A stretch of 64,000 bases of DNA from Psychrobacillus soli (lineage in GTDB: Bacteria; Bacillota; Bacilli; Bacillales_A; Planococcaceae), in contig NZ_VDGG01000010.1 in NCBI RefSeq assembly GCF_006861775.1, positions 1 through 64,000 on the forward strand, in the 5' to 3' direction. Under the pieces are notes generated by a model. The model was not told where the DNA came from and ran no database searches. It worked only from the letters and a program-made list of their open reading frames with translations. Shown piece after piece: positions 52,893 through 61,853 of this stretch. Each line of letters starts with the position of its first letter. The first letter of the stretch is position 1. Position numbers and translations under genes: made by a program.

Positions 52893-53681
52893 ATGCTCCA
52901 TGTAAATAATATTGAAGCGGTCTATTCGAAAATTATTTTAGCGTTGAAAGGGATGTCACTTCACGTACCGGAGGGAAAGATCGTTGCACTTTTAGGTAGC
53001 AATGGAGCGGGAAAATCGACAACCTTAAAATCCATTTCTGGACTGATTACTGGCGATGGGGGACAAATCACGGATGGTACAATTGAGTTTCAAGGAAAAA
53101 ATATAAATAATATTACGCCAGATGTAATTGTAAAAAATGGCATATTCCTTTGCATGGAAGGTAGGCATGTATTTAGAGACTTAACAGTAGAAGAAAATTT
53201 AATGGCAGGAGCATATTCTCGTAAAGATCGCGCCAATCTGAAAGGAGATATAGAAAAGATATTCGCCTATTTTCCAAAACTAAAAGCTTTACGGTCAAGA
53301 AAAGCGGGTTTTTTGTCTGGTGGCGAGCAACAAATGCTCGCAATTGGCAGAGGTATTATGGCTAAACCAAAGCTATTATTATTGGATGAACCATCTTTGG
53401 GGATTGCACCGTTGCTTGTAAAAGAAATTTTTCAAATCATTAAGCAGATCAATGAAGAAGAAGGTACTTCCATGTTAGTAGTGGAGCAGAATGCTAATGT
53501 TGCACTATCTATAGCAGACTATGGATATATTATGGAGAATGGTAGGGTTGTCATGCAAGGAAATGCAGACTATCTATTATCCAATGAAGAGGTGCGCGAG
53601 CATTATTTAGGGATAGGAAAAGAAGAAAAGAACTATAAAGAGAATAAAGTATATAGACGCAAACAAAGGGTGGTGTGGTAA
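52893..53681 (+). CDS. livF: Branched-chain-type ABC ATPase (LivF-like)
   Basis: ABC ATPase of 262 residues. Walker A GSNGAGKSTTLKSISG, GIFLCMEGRHVFRDLTVEENL, signature FLSGGEQQMLAIGRG, Walker B LLLLDEPSLGIAPLL, and VVEQNANVAL. The C-terminal 20 residues are basic (EEKNYKENKVYRRKQRVV). RBS GAGGAG precedes the ATG. It is the last of six genes; no strong terminator is visible directly after it. Confidence 0.9.
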   Translation: MLHVNNIEAVYSKIILALKGMSLHVPEGKIVALLGSNGAGKSTTLKSISGLITGDGGQITDGTIEFQGKNINNITPDVIVKNGIFLCMEGRHVFRDLTVEENLMAGAYSRKDRANLKGDIEKIFAYFPKLKALRSRKAGFLSGGEQQMLAIGRGIMAKPKLLLLDEPSLGIAPLLVKEIFQIIKQINEEEGTSMLVVEQNANVALSIADYGYIMENGRVVMQGNADYLLSNEEVREHYLGIGKEEKNYKENKVYRRKQRVVW

Positions 53682-53861
53682 TCTCATTTTTCAGCGATCT
53701 GGGATTGTGAGCAGACAAAGCATGGAACCTTATCTTGTTTTGCGGTCAGCGTAATATATCTTGTCATATAAATGAAATCTCCTTCTCATGATTCTGCAAT
53801 AGTATTGACATCTTTGAATGTTAAACTAAGTGTCGTTAGTGAAAAGGAGGAAATTCATTTT

Positions 53862-54629
53862 ATGAAAAAACACATTGTTGCACTAACCGCAATCGCAGCA
53901 CTATCAGTAGGAGCAGCGGGACAAGCATCCGCATCGAGCGTTCATACGGTAGAAAAAGGAGAAACACTCTGGTCTATTTCAAAAGAGGTGAATGTAACTG
54001 TACAAGACCTACAAGCATGGAATGGACTTGACTCAACTGTTATATTTCCATCTCAAGAGTTAAAAATAGAAGAGATGTTTGAAACGCATGTCGTTGTTTT
54101 AGGGGATACACTTTTTGATATTGCCGAACAACATAATCTTTCCGTGGATGAGTTAATGGAGCGCAATCAACTTACTAGTGATTTAATCCATCCTGGAGAT
54201 GAATTAGTAATTGAAGGAACTAAAAAGGTTGAACAGAAAGTAAGTGCGGCTTCTTTACCTAGCACAAGTGTATCGAATGCGACAGCTAAAACTTCGGCAC
54301 CTGCTGCGGCTAAACAATCAGTTCCTGCAGCATCAACGGCAAAAGAACTGACTGTTACATCAACCGCTTATACAGCAACTTGTGAAGGATGTTCAGGTGT
54401 AACCGCGACAGGGATTGACTTACTTGCAAATCCAGAACAAAAAGTTATATCAGTAGATCCTTCTGTTATTCCACTAGGTTCAAAAGTTTGGGTAGAAGGC
54501 TATGGTGAAGCGATTGCTGGAGATACTGGTGGGTCGATTAAAGGAAATAAAATAGATATTTTCATTCCTTCAAAAGAAGAAGCGATCAATTGGGGTAAGA
54601 AAACCGTTAAAGTGAAAATTTTAGATTAA
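53862..54629 (+). CDS. Secreted LysM-3D domain cell wall protein (YocH-like)
   Basis: Secreted protein of 255 residues. A signal peptide ends about residue 25 (AGQASA). Two LysM repeats follow (HTVEKGETLWSISKEVNVTVQDLQAWNGL and HVVVLGDTLFDIAEQHNLSVDELMERNQL), then an Ala/Ser/Pro-rich linker and a C-terminal 3D domain (TSTAYTATCEGCSG, VISVDPSVIPLGSKVWVEGYG, AGDTGGSIKGNKIDIFI, which has the conserved Asp residues). Such proteins trim peptidoglycan during growth or stationary phase. RBS AAAGGAGG supports ATG 53862; an open frame upstream is not needed. A TTGACA at about 53805 may belong to its promoter. Confidence 0.9.
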   Translation: MKKHIVALTAIAALSVGAAGQASASSVHTVEKGETLWSISKEVNVTVQDLQAWNGLDSTVIFPSQELKIEEMFETHVVVLGDTLFDIAEQHNLSVDELMERNQLTSDLIHPGDELVIEGTKKVEQKVSAASLPSTSVSNATAKTSAPAAAKQSVPAASTAKELTVTSTAYTATCEGCSGVTATGIDLLANPEQKVISVDPSVIPLGSKVWVEGYGEAIAGDTGGSIKGNKIDIFIPSKEEAINWGKKTVKVKILD

Positions 54630-54640
54630 GAGAGTATGAA

Positions 54641-54667
54641 AAGATGGGTCTTGCCACTCATCTTTTT
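54641..54667 (+). terminator. Terminator of the LysM-3D gene
   Basis: AAGATGGGT pairs with ACTCATCTT (one mismatch) around a 6-nt loop, followed by TTTTT. Confidence 0.8.
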
Positions 54668-54873
54668 TGTGTTTTAGGAGATAATCAATTATAGAATAAT
54701 GTGTCGTGGAAAGTTCTATTAGATAACCGCCTGCAGCGAAAATCGATGGAAAACACTAGCTTATCGGGATCCGATATTCACTACGAACGCAACAAACCAG
54801 TCTATCAGATGCTAGCCCTGCGAGTTTGGCTGGCTTTAATACATATTATTCCTTTAATATGTCGAAATATTAG

Positions 54874-55001
54874 CCGTTTCACTTCAAGTCCACCTGCTAT
54901 ATTGAGAATTGGTTGCTTTCATCGGCATTTTGGTTGCTCTCGGACTTGATTTGATTGCTTTTCGAGTAAAACTGGATGCTTTCCATGATCAATTGGTTGC
55001 C
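54874..55001 (-). repeat. Composite repeat B: end module plus five 21-bp-period units
   Basis: On the plus strand GGTTGCT-type cores lie at 54911, 54932, 54953, 54974 and 54995, an exact 21-bp period (later units read GATTGCT, GGATGCT and GGTTGCC). Before them, 54874-54900 matches the end module of repeat A in reverse complement (CGTTTCACTTCAAGTCCACC and TGCTAT). It is therefore the same element as 43456-43565, inverted and more decayed. The gap 54668-55325 has no convincing gene. Confidence 0.75.
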
Positions 55002-55160
55002 CTAAGCCATTTACTGGATACAGGCAATGGAAAAACTGAATAAAATTTTGTTGTTTAACGAGTAGACACTGATATTTAAGCAATTTCCGTTGATTTACGC
55101 TACAATCACCCAATAAAGTTCTCTTCATCGTAATACCCCCATAATGAGTCACAGGTTTTG

Positions 55161-55229
55161 TCGTCTCACTCCAAGTCCACTTGCTATATAGAGAATTGGT
55201 TGCTTTCCGAGTAGAACAGAATTCATGCT
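55161..55229 (-). repeat. Composite repeat C: end module plus one or two units
   Basis: TCGTCTCACTCCAAGTCCAC and TTGCTATATA (55161-55190), then GAGAATTGGTTGCTTTCC. This is the best-conserved copy of the end module, about 160 bp from repeat B in the same orientation. Only one clear 21-bp unit remains. Confidence 0.7.
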
Positions 55230-55325
55230 TTTCCATTCATTGAAGAAACGAGAGACAAACTATATAATAACTGGATAGGCTAAACACTATGTATACTAAT
55301 GATACTGAAGGCGTGAAGTGAGTTT

Positions 55326-56942
55326 ATGGGTGTTTCAATGAAAAAAACACGAGTGACGTTATTGACACAAATGACGTTACTTATAATAGTTGTTGTTTTA
55401 ATCAGTACATTGCTAGTAAGCATCCTTTTTTCTACGATGCTCGATGATATTGTGGAAAACAATATGGGGAAACAAGCGATGACTGTCGCAAAACTAACTG
55501 CACAAAATCCTACCATTATTGAAGCATTTGAAGACGAAGATCCATCCAAACGCATTCAACTAATTTCAGAAACGATACGTAAAACAACCGGAGCAGATTA
55601 CGTAACAGTTGCTAATGATCAAGGAATACGTTATTCGCATCCTAATCCTGAAAATATCGGAAAGCCAACCGTCACGAGTAATGATGCACCCCTTCGTGAA
55701 CACAAATCCATTATTTACAGAGGTAACGGGATATCAGGGCCAGCCATAAAAGCAAAAACGCCTATTTGGAACGATAAAGGGGAAGTTATAGGGGTCTCTT
55801 CTGTTGGATTTTTAGTAAATAGCATAGAACAACAAGTGCTCGATTATAGAAAGCATGTGATTCAACTAGCTATTATTCCGCTTCTAATAGGAATAGGCGG
55901 TGCAATATTAATAGCGAGAAGATTAAAAAAACTGACGTATGGACTAGAACCAGCGGAAATATCCTTTCTATTTACAGAAAAAGAAGCAACGCTCGAATCT
56001 ATTCGAGATGCAACGATTACCGTCAACATCGAAAAGAAAATTACTTCGATGAATCGTCGAGCACGTGAATTATTCCATGATCAGCAGCTCCTAGTAGGTT
56101 CGATTATTGCAGACAACCAACTAAAAAAGTATATTAATGAAGCAATTGCAACAAAAGGAAGCAATACGAGTAAAAAGCTGTTGCTTAACCAACAACTTTA
56201 TGTACTAGATGCATCTCCAATACTAATTGAGGAAGAGATTTTAGGGGTTGTTTTAACGATAAGAACTGTGTCGGAAATTGAACAATTAACCGAAGAATTC
56301 TCGAAAATAAAAACCTTCTCGGAAAACATGAGAGCCCAAAACCATGAGTTTTTGAATAAATTAAACACGATTTATGGATTGCTGATTTTGAAAGAATATG
56401 ACCGAGCGATTAACATCGTCTCTTCCGAAGTGAGTGAACGACAAAATATTGTTTCTTTCCTTATGGAGTCAGTAAAAGATCCTTTAATCGCCGCTTGTTT
56501 GCTTGGTAAAATGAATCGTTCCAAGGAATTACAAGTCACTTTGAAAATTGATCCTGATAGTCGATTAGATAGCATTTTAGATAATGCAAAGTCGAATCAT
56601 TTCGTCCCAATAATTGGTAATATAATAGACAACGCAATGGAGGCGGCTAGGAAAAAGAACGAACATAAAGGTGTAGTTCAAGTTTCTTTTACCGATTTAG
56701 GTAAAGAAATCATTTTTGATATAGAAGATAACGGACCGGGTGTACCTATAATGATGGAAAATGTTATTTTCCAAGATGGATACACAACTAAAAGTGGTGA
56801 AAATCATGGGATTGGCTTGGCAATTGTGAAAAACTCGATTGGATTATTAAATGGACAGATTTATGTCGATAAAAGTGAATTAGGTGGTGCAAGATTTACT
56901 ATTGTTATTCCACAAAATAGTTGGGCTAAAAAGGATGTGTGA
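55326..56942 (+). CDS. citS: CitS/DcuS-type sensor histidine kinase
   Basis: Membrane kinase of 538 residues. TM1 is about 12-35, followed by an extracellular Cache/PASTA-like sensor (GADYVTVANDQGIRYSHPNPENIGK, IKAKTPIWNDKGEVIGVSSVGF) and TM2 at about 180-200, a PAS domain, the Spo0B-like H box MRAQNHEFLNKLNTIYGLL with the phosphoacceptor His, and an ATPase domain (NIIDNAMEAA, DNGPGVP, HGIGLAIVKN). The family senses citrate, fumarate or malate. ATG 55326 has a weak RBS; ATG 55338 is an alternative. It overlaps its response regulator. Confidence 0.9.
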   Translation: MGVSMKKTRVTLLTQMTLLIIVVVLISTLLVSILFSTMLDDIVENNMGKQAMTVAKLTAQNPTIIEAFEDEDPSKRIQLISETIRKTTGADYVTVANDQGIRYSHPNPENIGKPTVTSNDAPLREHKSIIYRGNGISGPAIKAKTPIWNDKGEVIGVSSVGFLVNSIEQQVLDYRKHVIQLAIIPLLIGIGGAILIARRLKKLTYGLEPAEISFLFTEKEATLESIRDATITVNIEKKITSMNRRARELFHDQQLLVGSIIADNQLKKYINEAIATKGSNTSKKLLLNQQLYVLDASPILIEEEILGVVLTIRTVSEIEQLTEEFSKIKTFSENMRAQNHEFLNKLNTIYGLLILKEYDRAINIVSSEVSERQNIVSFLMESVKDPLIAACLLGKMNRSKELQVTLKIDPDSRLDSILDNAKSNHFVPIIGNIIDNAMEAARKKNEHKGVVQVSFTDLGKEIIFDIEDNGPGVPIMMENVIFQDGYTTKSGENHGIGLAIVKNSIGLLNGQIYVDKSELGGARFTIVIPQNSWAKKDV

Positions 56943-56944
56943 AT

Positions 56945-57649
56945 ATGTCGAATGATACGATAAACGTAATTATAGTGGAAGACGATGAAGATGCGGCAAA
57001 TATTTATAAGCAGTTTACTAATCAACTTGATCATTATAATGTCATTGCGACAGCAAGTTCAGGAAGTCAAACATTGCAACTGTTGAAAGTCATACAACCT
57101 CAACTCATATTGCTCGATGTTTTTTTACCTGATATGAATGGAATAGAATTGCTAAGGGAGATTCGGAAGCAGTACAGAGGTATAGATGTAATTATGATCA
57201 CCGCTGCAAATGACACCGAAACAGTTAGCGAAGCAATACGCGGTGGAGCATTCGGTTATCTCATAAAGCCCATCATCATCGATAAGTTTATTGCCGCATT
57301 AAAGCAATACGACGAAGTGAGAGAACAATTACATCTAAATCCATTAGTTAATCAGGAAAATATAGATGATTTATTCCGTTCGAACAATAAATTAAAGTCA
57401 GTATCTGGTACTAAACAAGTTACTTATCCAAAAGGAATCGATAAACATACATTGAAATTAGTTCGAAGTAAAATTGTGCATATCAATGAAAGTTTAAGTG
57501 CAGATGAATTTAGTCAATTAGTTGGAATCAGTTATTCAACTATGCGCCGCTATTTGGAGTATTTGGTTTCATTGGAAGAAATGGATGTAGAAGTTTTATA
57601 TGGCAGTGTGGGAAGACCGGAGAGAAAATATAAACGACTAATCAAATAA
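56945..57649 (+). CDS. citT: CitT/DcuR-type response regulator
   Basis: Response regulator of 234 residues. The receiver domain has VEDDEDAA, the phosphoacceptor Asp in LILLDVFLPDMNGIELL and Lys in GYLIKPIIIDKF. The C-terminal part is a helix-turn-helix (LSADEFSQLVGISYSTMRRYLEYLV..GSVGRPERKYK). ATG 56945 fits the RBS AAGGATG better than the GTG at 56939. In B. subtilis CitT activates citM. A CitM-type transporter gene is found 2 kb downstream, past an inserted islet. Confidence 0.9.
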   Translation: MSNDTINVIIVEDDEDAANIYKQFTNQLDHYNVIATASSGSQTLQLLKVIQPQLILLDVFLPDMNGIELLREIRKQYRGIDVIMITAANDTETVSEAIRGGAFGYLIKPIIIDKFIAALKQYDEVREQLHLNPLVNQENIDDLFRSNNKLKSVSGTKQVTYPKGIDKHTLKLVRSKIVHINESLSADEFSQLVGISYSTMRRYLEYLVSLEEMDVEVLYGSVGRPERKYKRLIK

Positions 57650-57695
57650 ACCTCTGTTAATGAACCTTTTGATACGTTTCTTAACAGGGGTTTTT
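57649..57695 (+). terminator. Terminator of the citST operon
   Basis: AACCTCTGTTAA pairs with TTAACAGGGGTT (one mismatch), followed by TTT. No gene is seen in 57696-57919 beyond a 13-codon ORF without support. Confidence 0.75.
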
Positions 57696-57919
57696 CACGT
57701 GAAAAACCAGAACTTAAAGGCACTTGTCGTACATCTCGGTTCTCAAAACGTTAATCTATCAATTTAGAGTAGTACCAATAAAAGAGGGGATGGTGAAGAG
57801 GATGCGGAGGGAAGAACGCGAAGAGTTTTAAAGATGTATATATTATTTGCATCAAGTATAAGAATCTACTTTTTTGAACAGGCTTCGAGTATTAAATTAT
57901 ACTCTTAGGATGTGAAATT

Positions 57920-58033
57920 ATGATTGTTAAATGTCCATCATGTGGGAAAAAAATTAAAATAAAAAACAAAAAATCAGCAAGATGCAGTTGTGGGGCACAT
58001 GTAAAAATAATACGTGAAAAAATAGGTGGATGA
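57920..58033 (+). CDS. Mini zinc-ribbon protein, 37 residues
   Basis: A very small basic ORF: MIVKCPSCGKKIKIKNKKSA then RCSCGAHVKIIREKIGG. CPSCGK and CSCG give four cysteines arranged as a rubredoxin-like zinc ribbon. A modest AGGATG RBS lies 7 bp before the ATG. It stands just upstream of the Fic gene in an AT-rich islet between citT and the citrate transporter. Whether it is expressed is unproven. Confidence 0.5.
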   Translation: MIVKCPSCGKKIKIKNKKSARCSCGAHVKIIREKIGG

Positions 58034-58150
58034 CATAGAAAACTATTTCTATGTATAAAAAAATGGTGGTTTTGATGTTTAGAGATGGACTTGATGTGGT
58101 TAGTGTGTAACAATAACATATATATTTATATATAAAGGGAAGTGATATAT

Positions 58151-59374
58151 ATGAAACATTTACATAAAAACTACCATGAAATGGATAGCAAAGATTTCAA
58201 CTCATGTTATCAAAACAGAATTTCCTATGAATCTGCTTGCAAGCTTGATATTCAGATAAAACCAATGGATCAACCAAACTCATATCCACTTTACTATATA
58301 CCTACTAATAATATAATAAATAAAATTAGTGAGGCATATAAAGCCTCCAAAAAACTAGAATTTATTTTTATGAATCTACCGGACGTTGCAAAGAATCAAT
58401 TTGTAATGGAATGTTTAGTTGAGGAACTTTATAATACAAATGAGTTAGAAGGGGTTAAAAGCAGTAGGGAAGAGATAGCACGAAGTGCAAAAGAAATTAA
58501 ATTAAACAGGAAAAGTAAGAAGAGATTTAATAGCATGATTAAATTGTATCTAAATTTATATTCTGGGGAAATTGGGATTCCACAAAAACCAGAGGATTTT
58601 AGATATATCTATGATGAAATAACTAAAGGTGAAATTGATGAATCGGAGCTTCCAGATGGTGAGATTTTCAGAAAAGAGCAAACGTTTGTTTTGAAAAAAT
58701 CTGGAACTGGTAAAGTCATCCATCATGGTATAGTACCAGAAGAAAAATTAATTAAAAGTGTTGAATCTCTATTAACTTTTCTTAATGAAGAACAAGGAGT
58801 TCCTGATTTAATTAAAGTGGCAATAGGTCATTATTATTTTGGATATATTCATCCTTTTTATGATGGAAATGGAAGAACCTCAAGATTTATAAGCAGTGTG
58901 TATTTAACACATGTTTTAGGAAAAGTATCTGCATTTTCTCTTTCAAGAGGGAGTAATAAGTATAGAAATAAATATTTAAATGCTTTTGAGATAACTAATA
59001 GTTTAAAAGGTAGAGGAGAATTAAATTACTTTATTGATATATTCTTAGATATAATTGTTAAAACTTTAATAGAAATGACTTCAGAGCTAAAAGAGAAGGT
59101 TGAATTGTTAAACTTAGCATATGAAAAAATAGATAATGAGTCCATGCTAAATGATGTATCTCATTCTTATAAGGAAATATTATTTGTACTGGCCCAGAAT
59201 TATTTCTTTGATCAAGCTAAAGGTATGACAGTTAAAGAAATATCAGAAGAATTCAATTGGTCGACTGCAACTGCAAGGAAGAAAATCAAAGAATTAATGG
59301 AAATATCACTAATAGAACAATTTGGAGAAAGACCCGCTATATATACAGTCAAAGAAGGCTACTTTGATAATTAA
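58151..59374 (+). CDS. Fic family protein with inhibitory helix and C-terminal wHTH
   Basis: Fic/DOC protein of 407 residues. The Fic core HPFYDGNGRTSRF (about 232-244) is complete, including the catalytic His and the GNGR loop, so AMP transfer or a similar nucleotide transfer is likely. An N-terminal inhibitory motif [ST]xxxE[GN] is seen as TNELEG near residue 95, so activity is self-limited. The C-terminus from about 350 has a winged helix-turn-helix (MTVKEISEEFNWSTATARKKIKELMEISLI). ATG 58151 follows AAGGGAAGTG. Codon use is notably more AT-rich than its neighbours, hinting at transfer. Confidence 0.88.
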   Translation: MKHLHKNYHEMDSKDFNSCYQNRISYESACKLDIQIKPMDQPNSYPLYYIPTNNIINKISEAYKASKKLEFIFMNLPDVAKNQFVMECLVEELYNTNELEGVKSSREEIARSAKEIKLNRKSKKRFNSMIKLYLNLYSGEIGIPQKPEDFRYIYDEITKGEIDESELPDGEIFRKEQTFVLKKSGTGKVIHHGIVPEEKLIKSVESLLTFLNEEQGVPDLIKVAIGHYYFGYIHPFYDGNGRTSRFISSVYLTHVLGKVSAFSLSRGSNKYRNKYLNAFEITNSLKGRGELNYFIDIFLDIIVKTLIEMTSELKEKVELLNLAYEKIDNESMLNDVSHSYKEILFVLAQNYFFDQAKGMTVKEISEEFNWSTATARKKIKELMEISLIEQFGERPAIYTVKEGYFDN

Positions 59375-59396
59375 CTAGTCTATCCCAGCCAACTGG

Positions 59397-59447
59397 AGGA
59401 CGACATTTGAATACAGCAAACGCTGTGTCACTTGTTGTCCTTTTTTT
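59397..59447 (+). terminator. Terminator of the Fic gene
   Basis: AGGACGACA (59397-59405) pairs with TGTTGTCC (59433-59440) with a GCTGT-type inner helix, followed by seven T. The remaining gap to 59715 is AT-rich and contains the cre-like site below. Confidence 0.75.
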
Positions 59448-59635
59448 ATTAGATAGGAATGAGAACGATTCGCGCAGAACTTATGGAAAAAAGTTACAAG
59501 AGATAAATGAAAGAATGTAAAATAGTCGTGAAAAATATGAATTTAATAATAACAATAAAAAAAATACCCATTATTATCTTTTTGTATTTAAAATATTTTA
59601 AAGCTGATAAGATTATAAAAATTAGAAAAAGGTGA

Positions 59636-59649
59636 AGAAAGCGCTATCA
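59636..59649 (+). promoter_or_regulatory. Catabolite-repression (cre-like) site before citM
   Basis: AGAAAGCGCTATCA matches the CcpA-binding consensus TGWNANCGNTNWCA at all fixed positions except the first. It lies 67 bp upstream of the transporter start. Citrate transporters of B. subtilis are CcpA-repressed, so the site fits. Confidence 0.5.
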
Positions 59650-59715
59650 TTTAGTTGAGACGACGGGGATGTTAAATGAAAGCGAGCACGTTTTCGAAGT
59701 AATGGGGGTTAGTAT

Positions 59716-61038
59716 ATGTTATCACTTTTAGGTTTTTCAATGGTTGCAGTATTTATGTATTTAATCATGTCGAAGCGACTTTCAGCTTTAGTGGCTATTA
59801 TGATAGTACCAATTATATTTGGAATTATAGGTGGATTCCTAACAGATTTAGGACCAATGATGGCAGCTGGTGTAGAAAAAGTGTCCATGACAGCTATAAT
59901 GATTTTATTTGCTATTTTATATTTTGGAATAATGATCGATACGGGTCTATTTGATCCTTTAATCGCTAAAATATTGCAGTTAGTAAAAGGGGATCCCCTA
60001 AAGATTGTTATTGGGACTGCAGTACTTTCTATGATGGTAGCGTTAGATGGAGATGGGACAACTACTTACATCATCACGGTATCTTCATTGTTGCCACTGT
60101 ATAAACGACTAGGTATGAATCGTTTAGTGTTAGCGACAGTAGCTATGTTATCTATGGGCGTTATGAATATGACGCCATGGGGTGGAGCATCCGCGATGGC
60201 GATGGCTTCATTAGGGTTAGAGTCTTCTGAATTGTTTATCCCAATGATTCCAGTAATGGGAATCGGGCTTGTTTGGGTCCTTGTAGCAGCGTTCATGTTA
60301 GGGAAAATGGAACGAAAAAGAGTGGGTGTTATTGAGCTTGAACCAATTCAGAAATCTGGAGCAAATCAGTTTGGTGCAAATCCTGAGCTAGCTGCAACAG
60401 CAGAAGTTGCGGATTATAAACGTCCGAAACTAGTATGGTTCAACCTTGGTTTAACGATTCTATTGATGGTTTGTCTAATTTTGGACTTCATGTCATTAGC
60501 TATCTTGTTTATGATTGCATTCGGAATTGCGTTGCTAGTAAACTATCCAGAGTTGAAATTGCAACAAGAACGTATTGCAGTTCATTCGAAAAACGCATTA
60601 GCGGTTGTATCTATTGTTATTGCAGCTGGTATTTTCACTGGTATTATGAGTGGTACCGAAATGATTGATGCAATGGCAAATACTTTAGTTGCGATTATTC
60701 CTGATGCGATGGGACCTTACCTAGCAGTAGTTGTTGCTTTTCTAAGTGCTCCATTTACTTTCTTCATGTCGAATAATGCATTCTACTTTGGTGTATTACC
60801 AATTATTTCGCAAGCTGCCGAAGCGTATGGAGTGAGTGCAGTAGAAATAGGACGTGCATCGTTACTTGGTCAACCAGTTCACGTACTAAGTCCTTTAGTG
60901 GCAGCCGCGCATTTATTGATTGGCTTAGTTGAAACGGAGTTTGGTGACTTACAACGATTTGCATTGAAATGGGCTTTTGGAACGGTTGTTGTTATGACGA
61001 TCGCTGCATTAGTAATAGGTGTTATTACAATTGGATAA
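59716..61038 (+). CDS. citM: CitMHS-family metal-citrate transporter
   Basis: Membrane protein of 440 residues with about twelve helices: AILYFGIMIDTGLFDPLIAKIL, MMVALDGDGTTTYIITVSSLLPLYKRLGM, MNMTPWGGASAMAMASL, FFMSNNAFYFGVLPIISQAAEAYG, GQPVHVLSPLVAAAHLLIGLVETEFGDLQ. These are the CitM/CitH motifs for uptake of citrate complexed with a divalent metal (Mg or Ca type cannot be told apart). The RBS is a GGGGG stretch. It is the probable target of CitST despite the intervening islet. Confidence 0.9.
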   Translation: MLSLLGFSMVAVFMYLIMSKRLSALVAIMIVPIIFGIIGGFLTDLGPMMAAGVEKVSMTAIMILFAILYFGIMIDTGLFDPLIAKILQLVKGDPLKIVIGTAVLSMMVALDGDGTTTYIITVSSLLPLYKRLGMNRLVLATVAMLSMGVMNMTPWGGASAMAMASLGLESSELFIPMIPVMGIGLVWVLVAAFMLGKMERKRVGVIELEPIQKSGANQFGANPELAATAEVADYKRPKLVWFNLGLTILLMVCLILDFMSLAILFMIAFGIALLVNYPELKLQQERIAVHSKNALAVVSIVIAAGIFTGIMSGTEMIDAMANTLVAIIPDAMGPYLAVVVAFLSAPFTFFMSNNAFYFGVLPIISQAAEAYGVSAVEIGRASLLGQPVHVLSPLVAAAHLLIGLVETEFGDLQRFALKWAFGTVVVMTIAALVIGVITIG

Positions 61039-61045
61039 TATAGAA

Positions 61046-61084
61046 AATGACGATGAATCCAAAAGATTCGTCGTCATTTTTTTA
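61046..61084. terminator. Bidirectional terminator between citM and yyaC
   Basis: AAATGACGATGAATC pairs with GATTCGTCGTCATTT (one mismatch) around a 4-nt loop, then TTTT; the convergent yyaC gene ends in it. Confidence 0.88.
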
Positions 61085-61654
61085 GGTAGATCTTAAAAGA
61101 ATAGTAGCTGTTGTTTTTGCGAGATTCATTACAGTATCTAGTCTCGTGCTGTTTAACGAATTTATCGGGTAGTCTCGATCTAAATAATTCACAATTCCTT
61201 TTAAATGATAGTTCCCCACTGCAGGTAATAGGTTGTTGATAGCATACCCAGGAGTAAGTGGACCATCTTTTAATATGATGGAACCAATTTGGTGATTATC
61301 CCCTAAACAGGCATCCACACCAAAAATAATAGGATTTCTAAATTGATGATGAATTTCTTCTAGTACGACTTTTAAGTTTAGTGCATGAACAGGTTTTGCA
61401 ATTGTTCCAAAAACATGGAAGGGAAAATTTTGTTCTTTTAACATCGTTCCCACAAAAGGGCCATAGGAATCCCCAGTGGAACGATCCGACCCAATGCATA
61501 GAAAGATGATATCGCTATTGGACGATCTACATAATGTTCGTAGAAGACGAGACATCTCATTCATGTCTTCTTCGGTCGATGATTCTGTGGAATAACGGTA
61601 GTACAATGTATTATTCTGCACGTTCACTCTTTCTCTTCTTTTAAAAGGAAACAA
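61082..61654 (-). CDS. yyaC: Sporulation protein YyaC
   Basis: Protein of 190 residues similar to the germination protease / HybD fold: DIIFLCIGSDRSTGDSYGPFVGTML, VFGTIAKPVHALNL, IFGVDACLGDNHQIGSIILKDGPLTPG. The Asp in DACLG and in GSDRSTGD correspond to the catalytic pair of GPR-like peptidases. It starts with TTG 61654 after GGGGAG. YyaC is widely kept in spore formers with an unclear role in spore development. Confidence 0.88.
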   Translation of the reverse strand: MFPFKRRERVNVQNNTLYYRYSTESSTEEDMNEMSRLLRTLCRSSNSDIIFLCIGSDRSTGDSYGPFVGTMLKEQNFPFHVFGTIAKPVHALNLKVVLEEIHHQFRNPIIFGVDACLGDNHQIGSIILKDGPLTPGYAINNLLPAVGNYHLKGIVNYLDRDYPINSLNSTRLDTVMNLAKTTATILLRST

Positions 61655-61853
61655 TTTGTCACGCTCCCCTCGGCTGAAAGTTCACTTAAGAAATTTTTAT
61701 ACTTTCCGGATGTAACTGAATCTATTAGTTGTAGTATAAGTCTGAATTGTTTGAATTTCAAGTGAGGTTTCTTGGCTTTATTGAAGAGGTATTATGTTTC
61801 TAGCACAATGCGCATAGAATAATTAGTACGAACAATATGAAAGGGGCGATTTG

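Noticed and set aside
53772-53861. Upstream extension of the LysM-3D protein
   Set aside because: The frame is open, but the strong RBS and signal peptide place the start at 53862.
53790-53861. WalR operator before the LysM-3D gene
   Set aside because: A TGTTAA-N6-TGTCGT pair exists, but spacing and the second half differ from the TGTWAH-N5-TGTWAH consensus.
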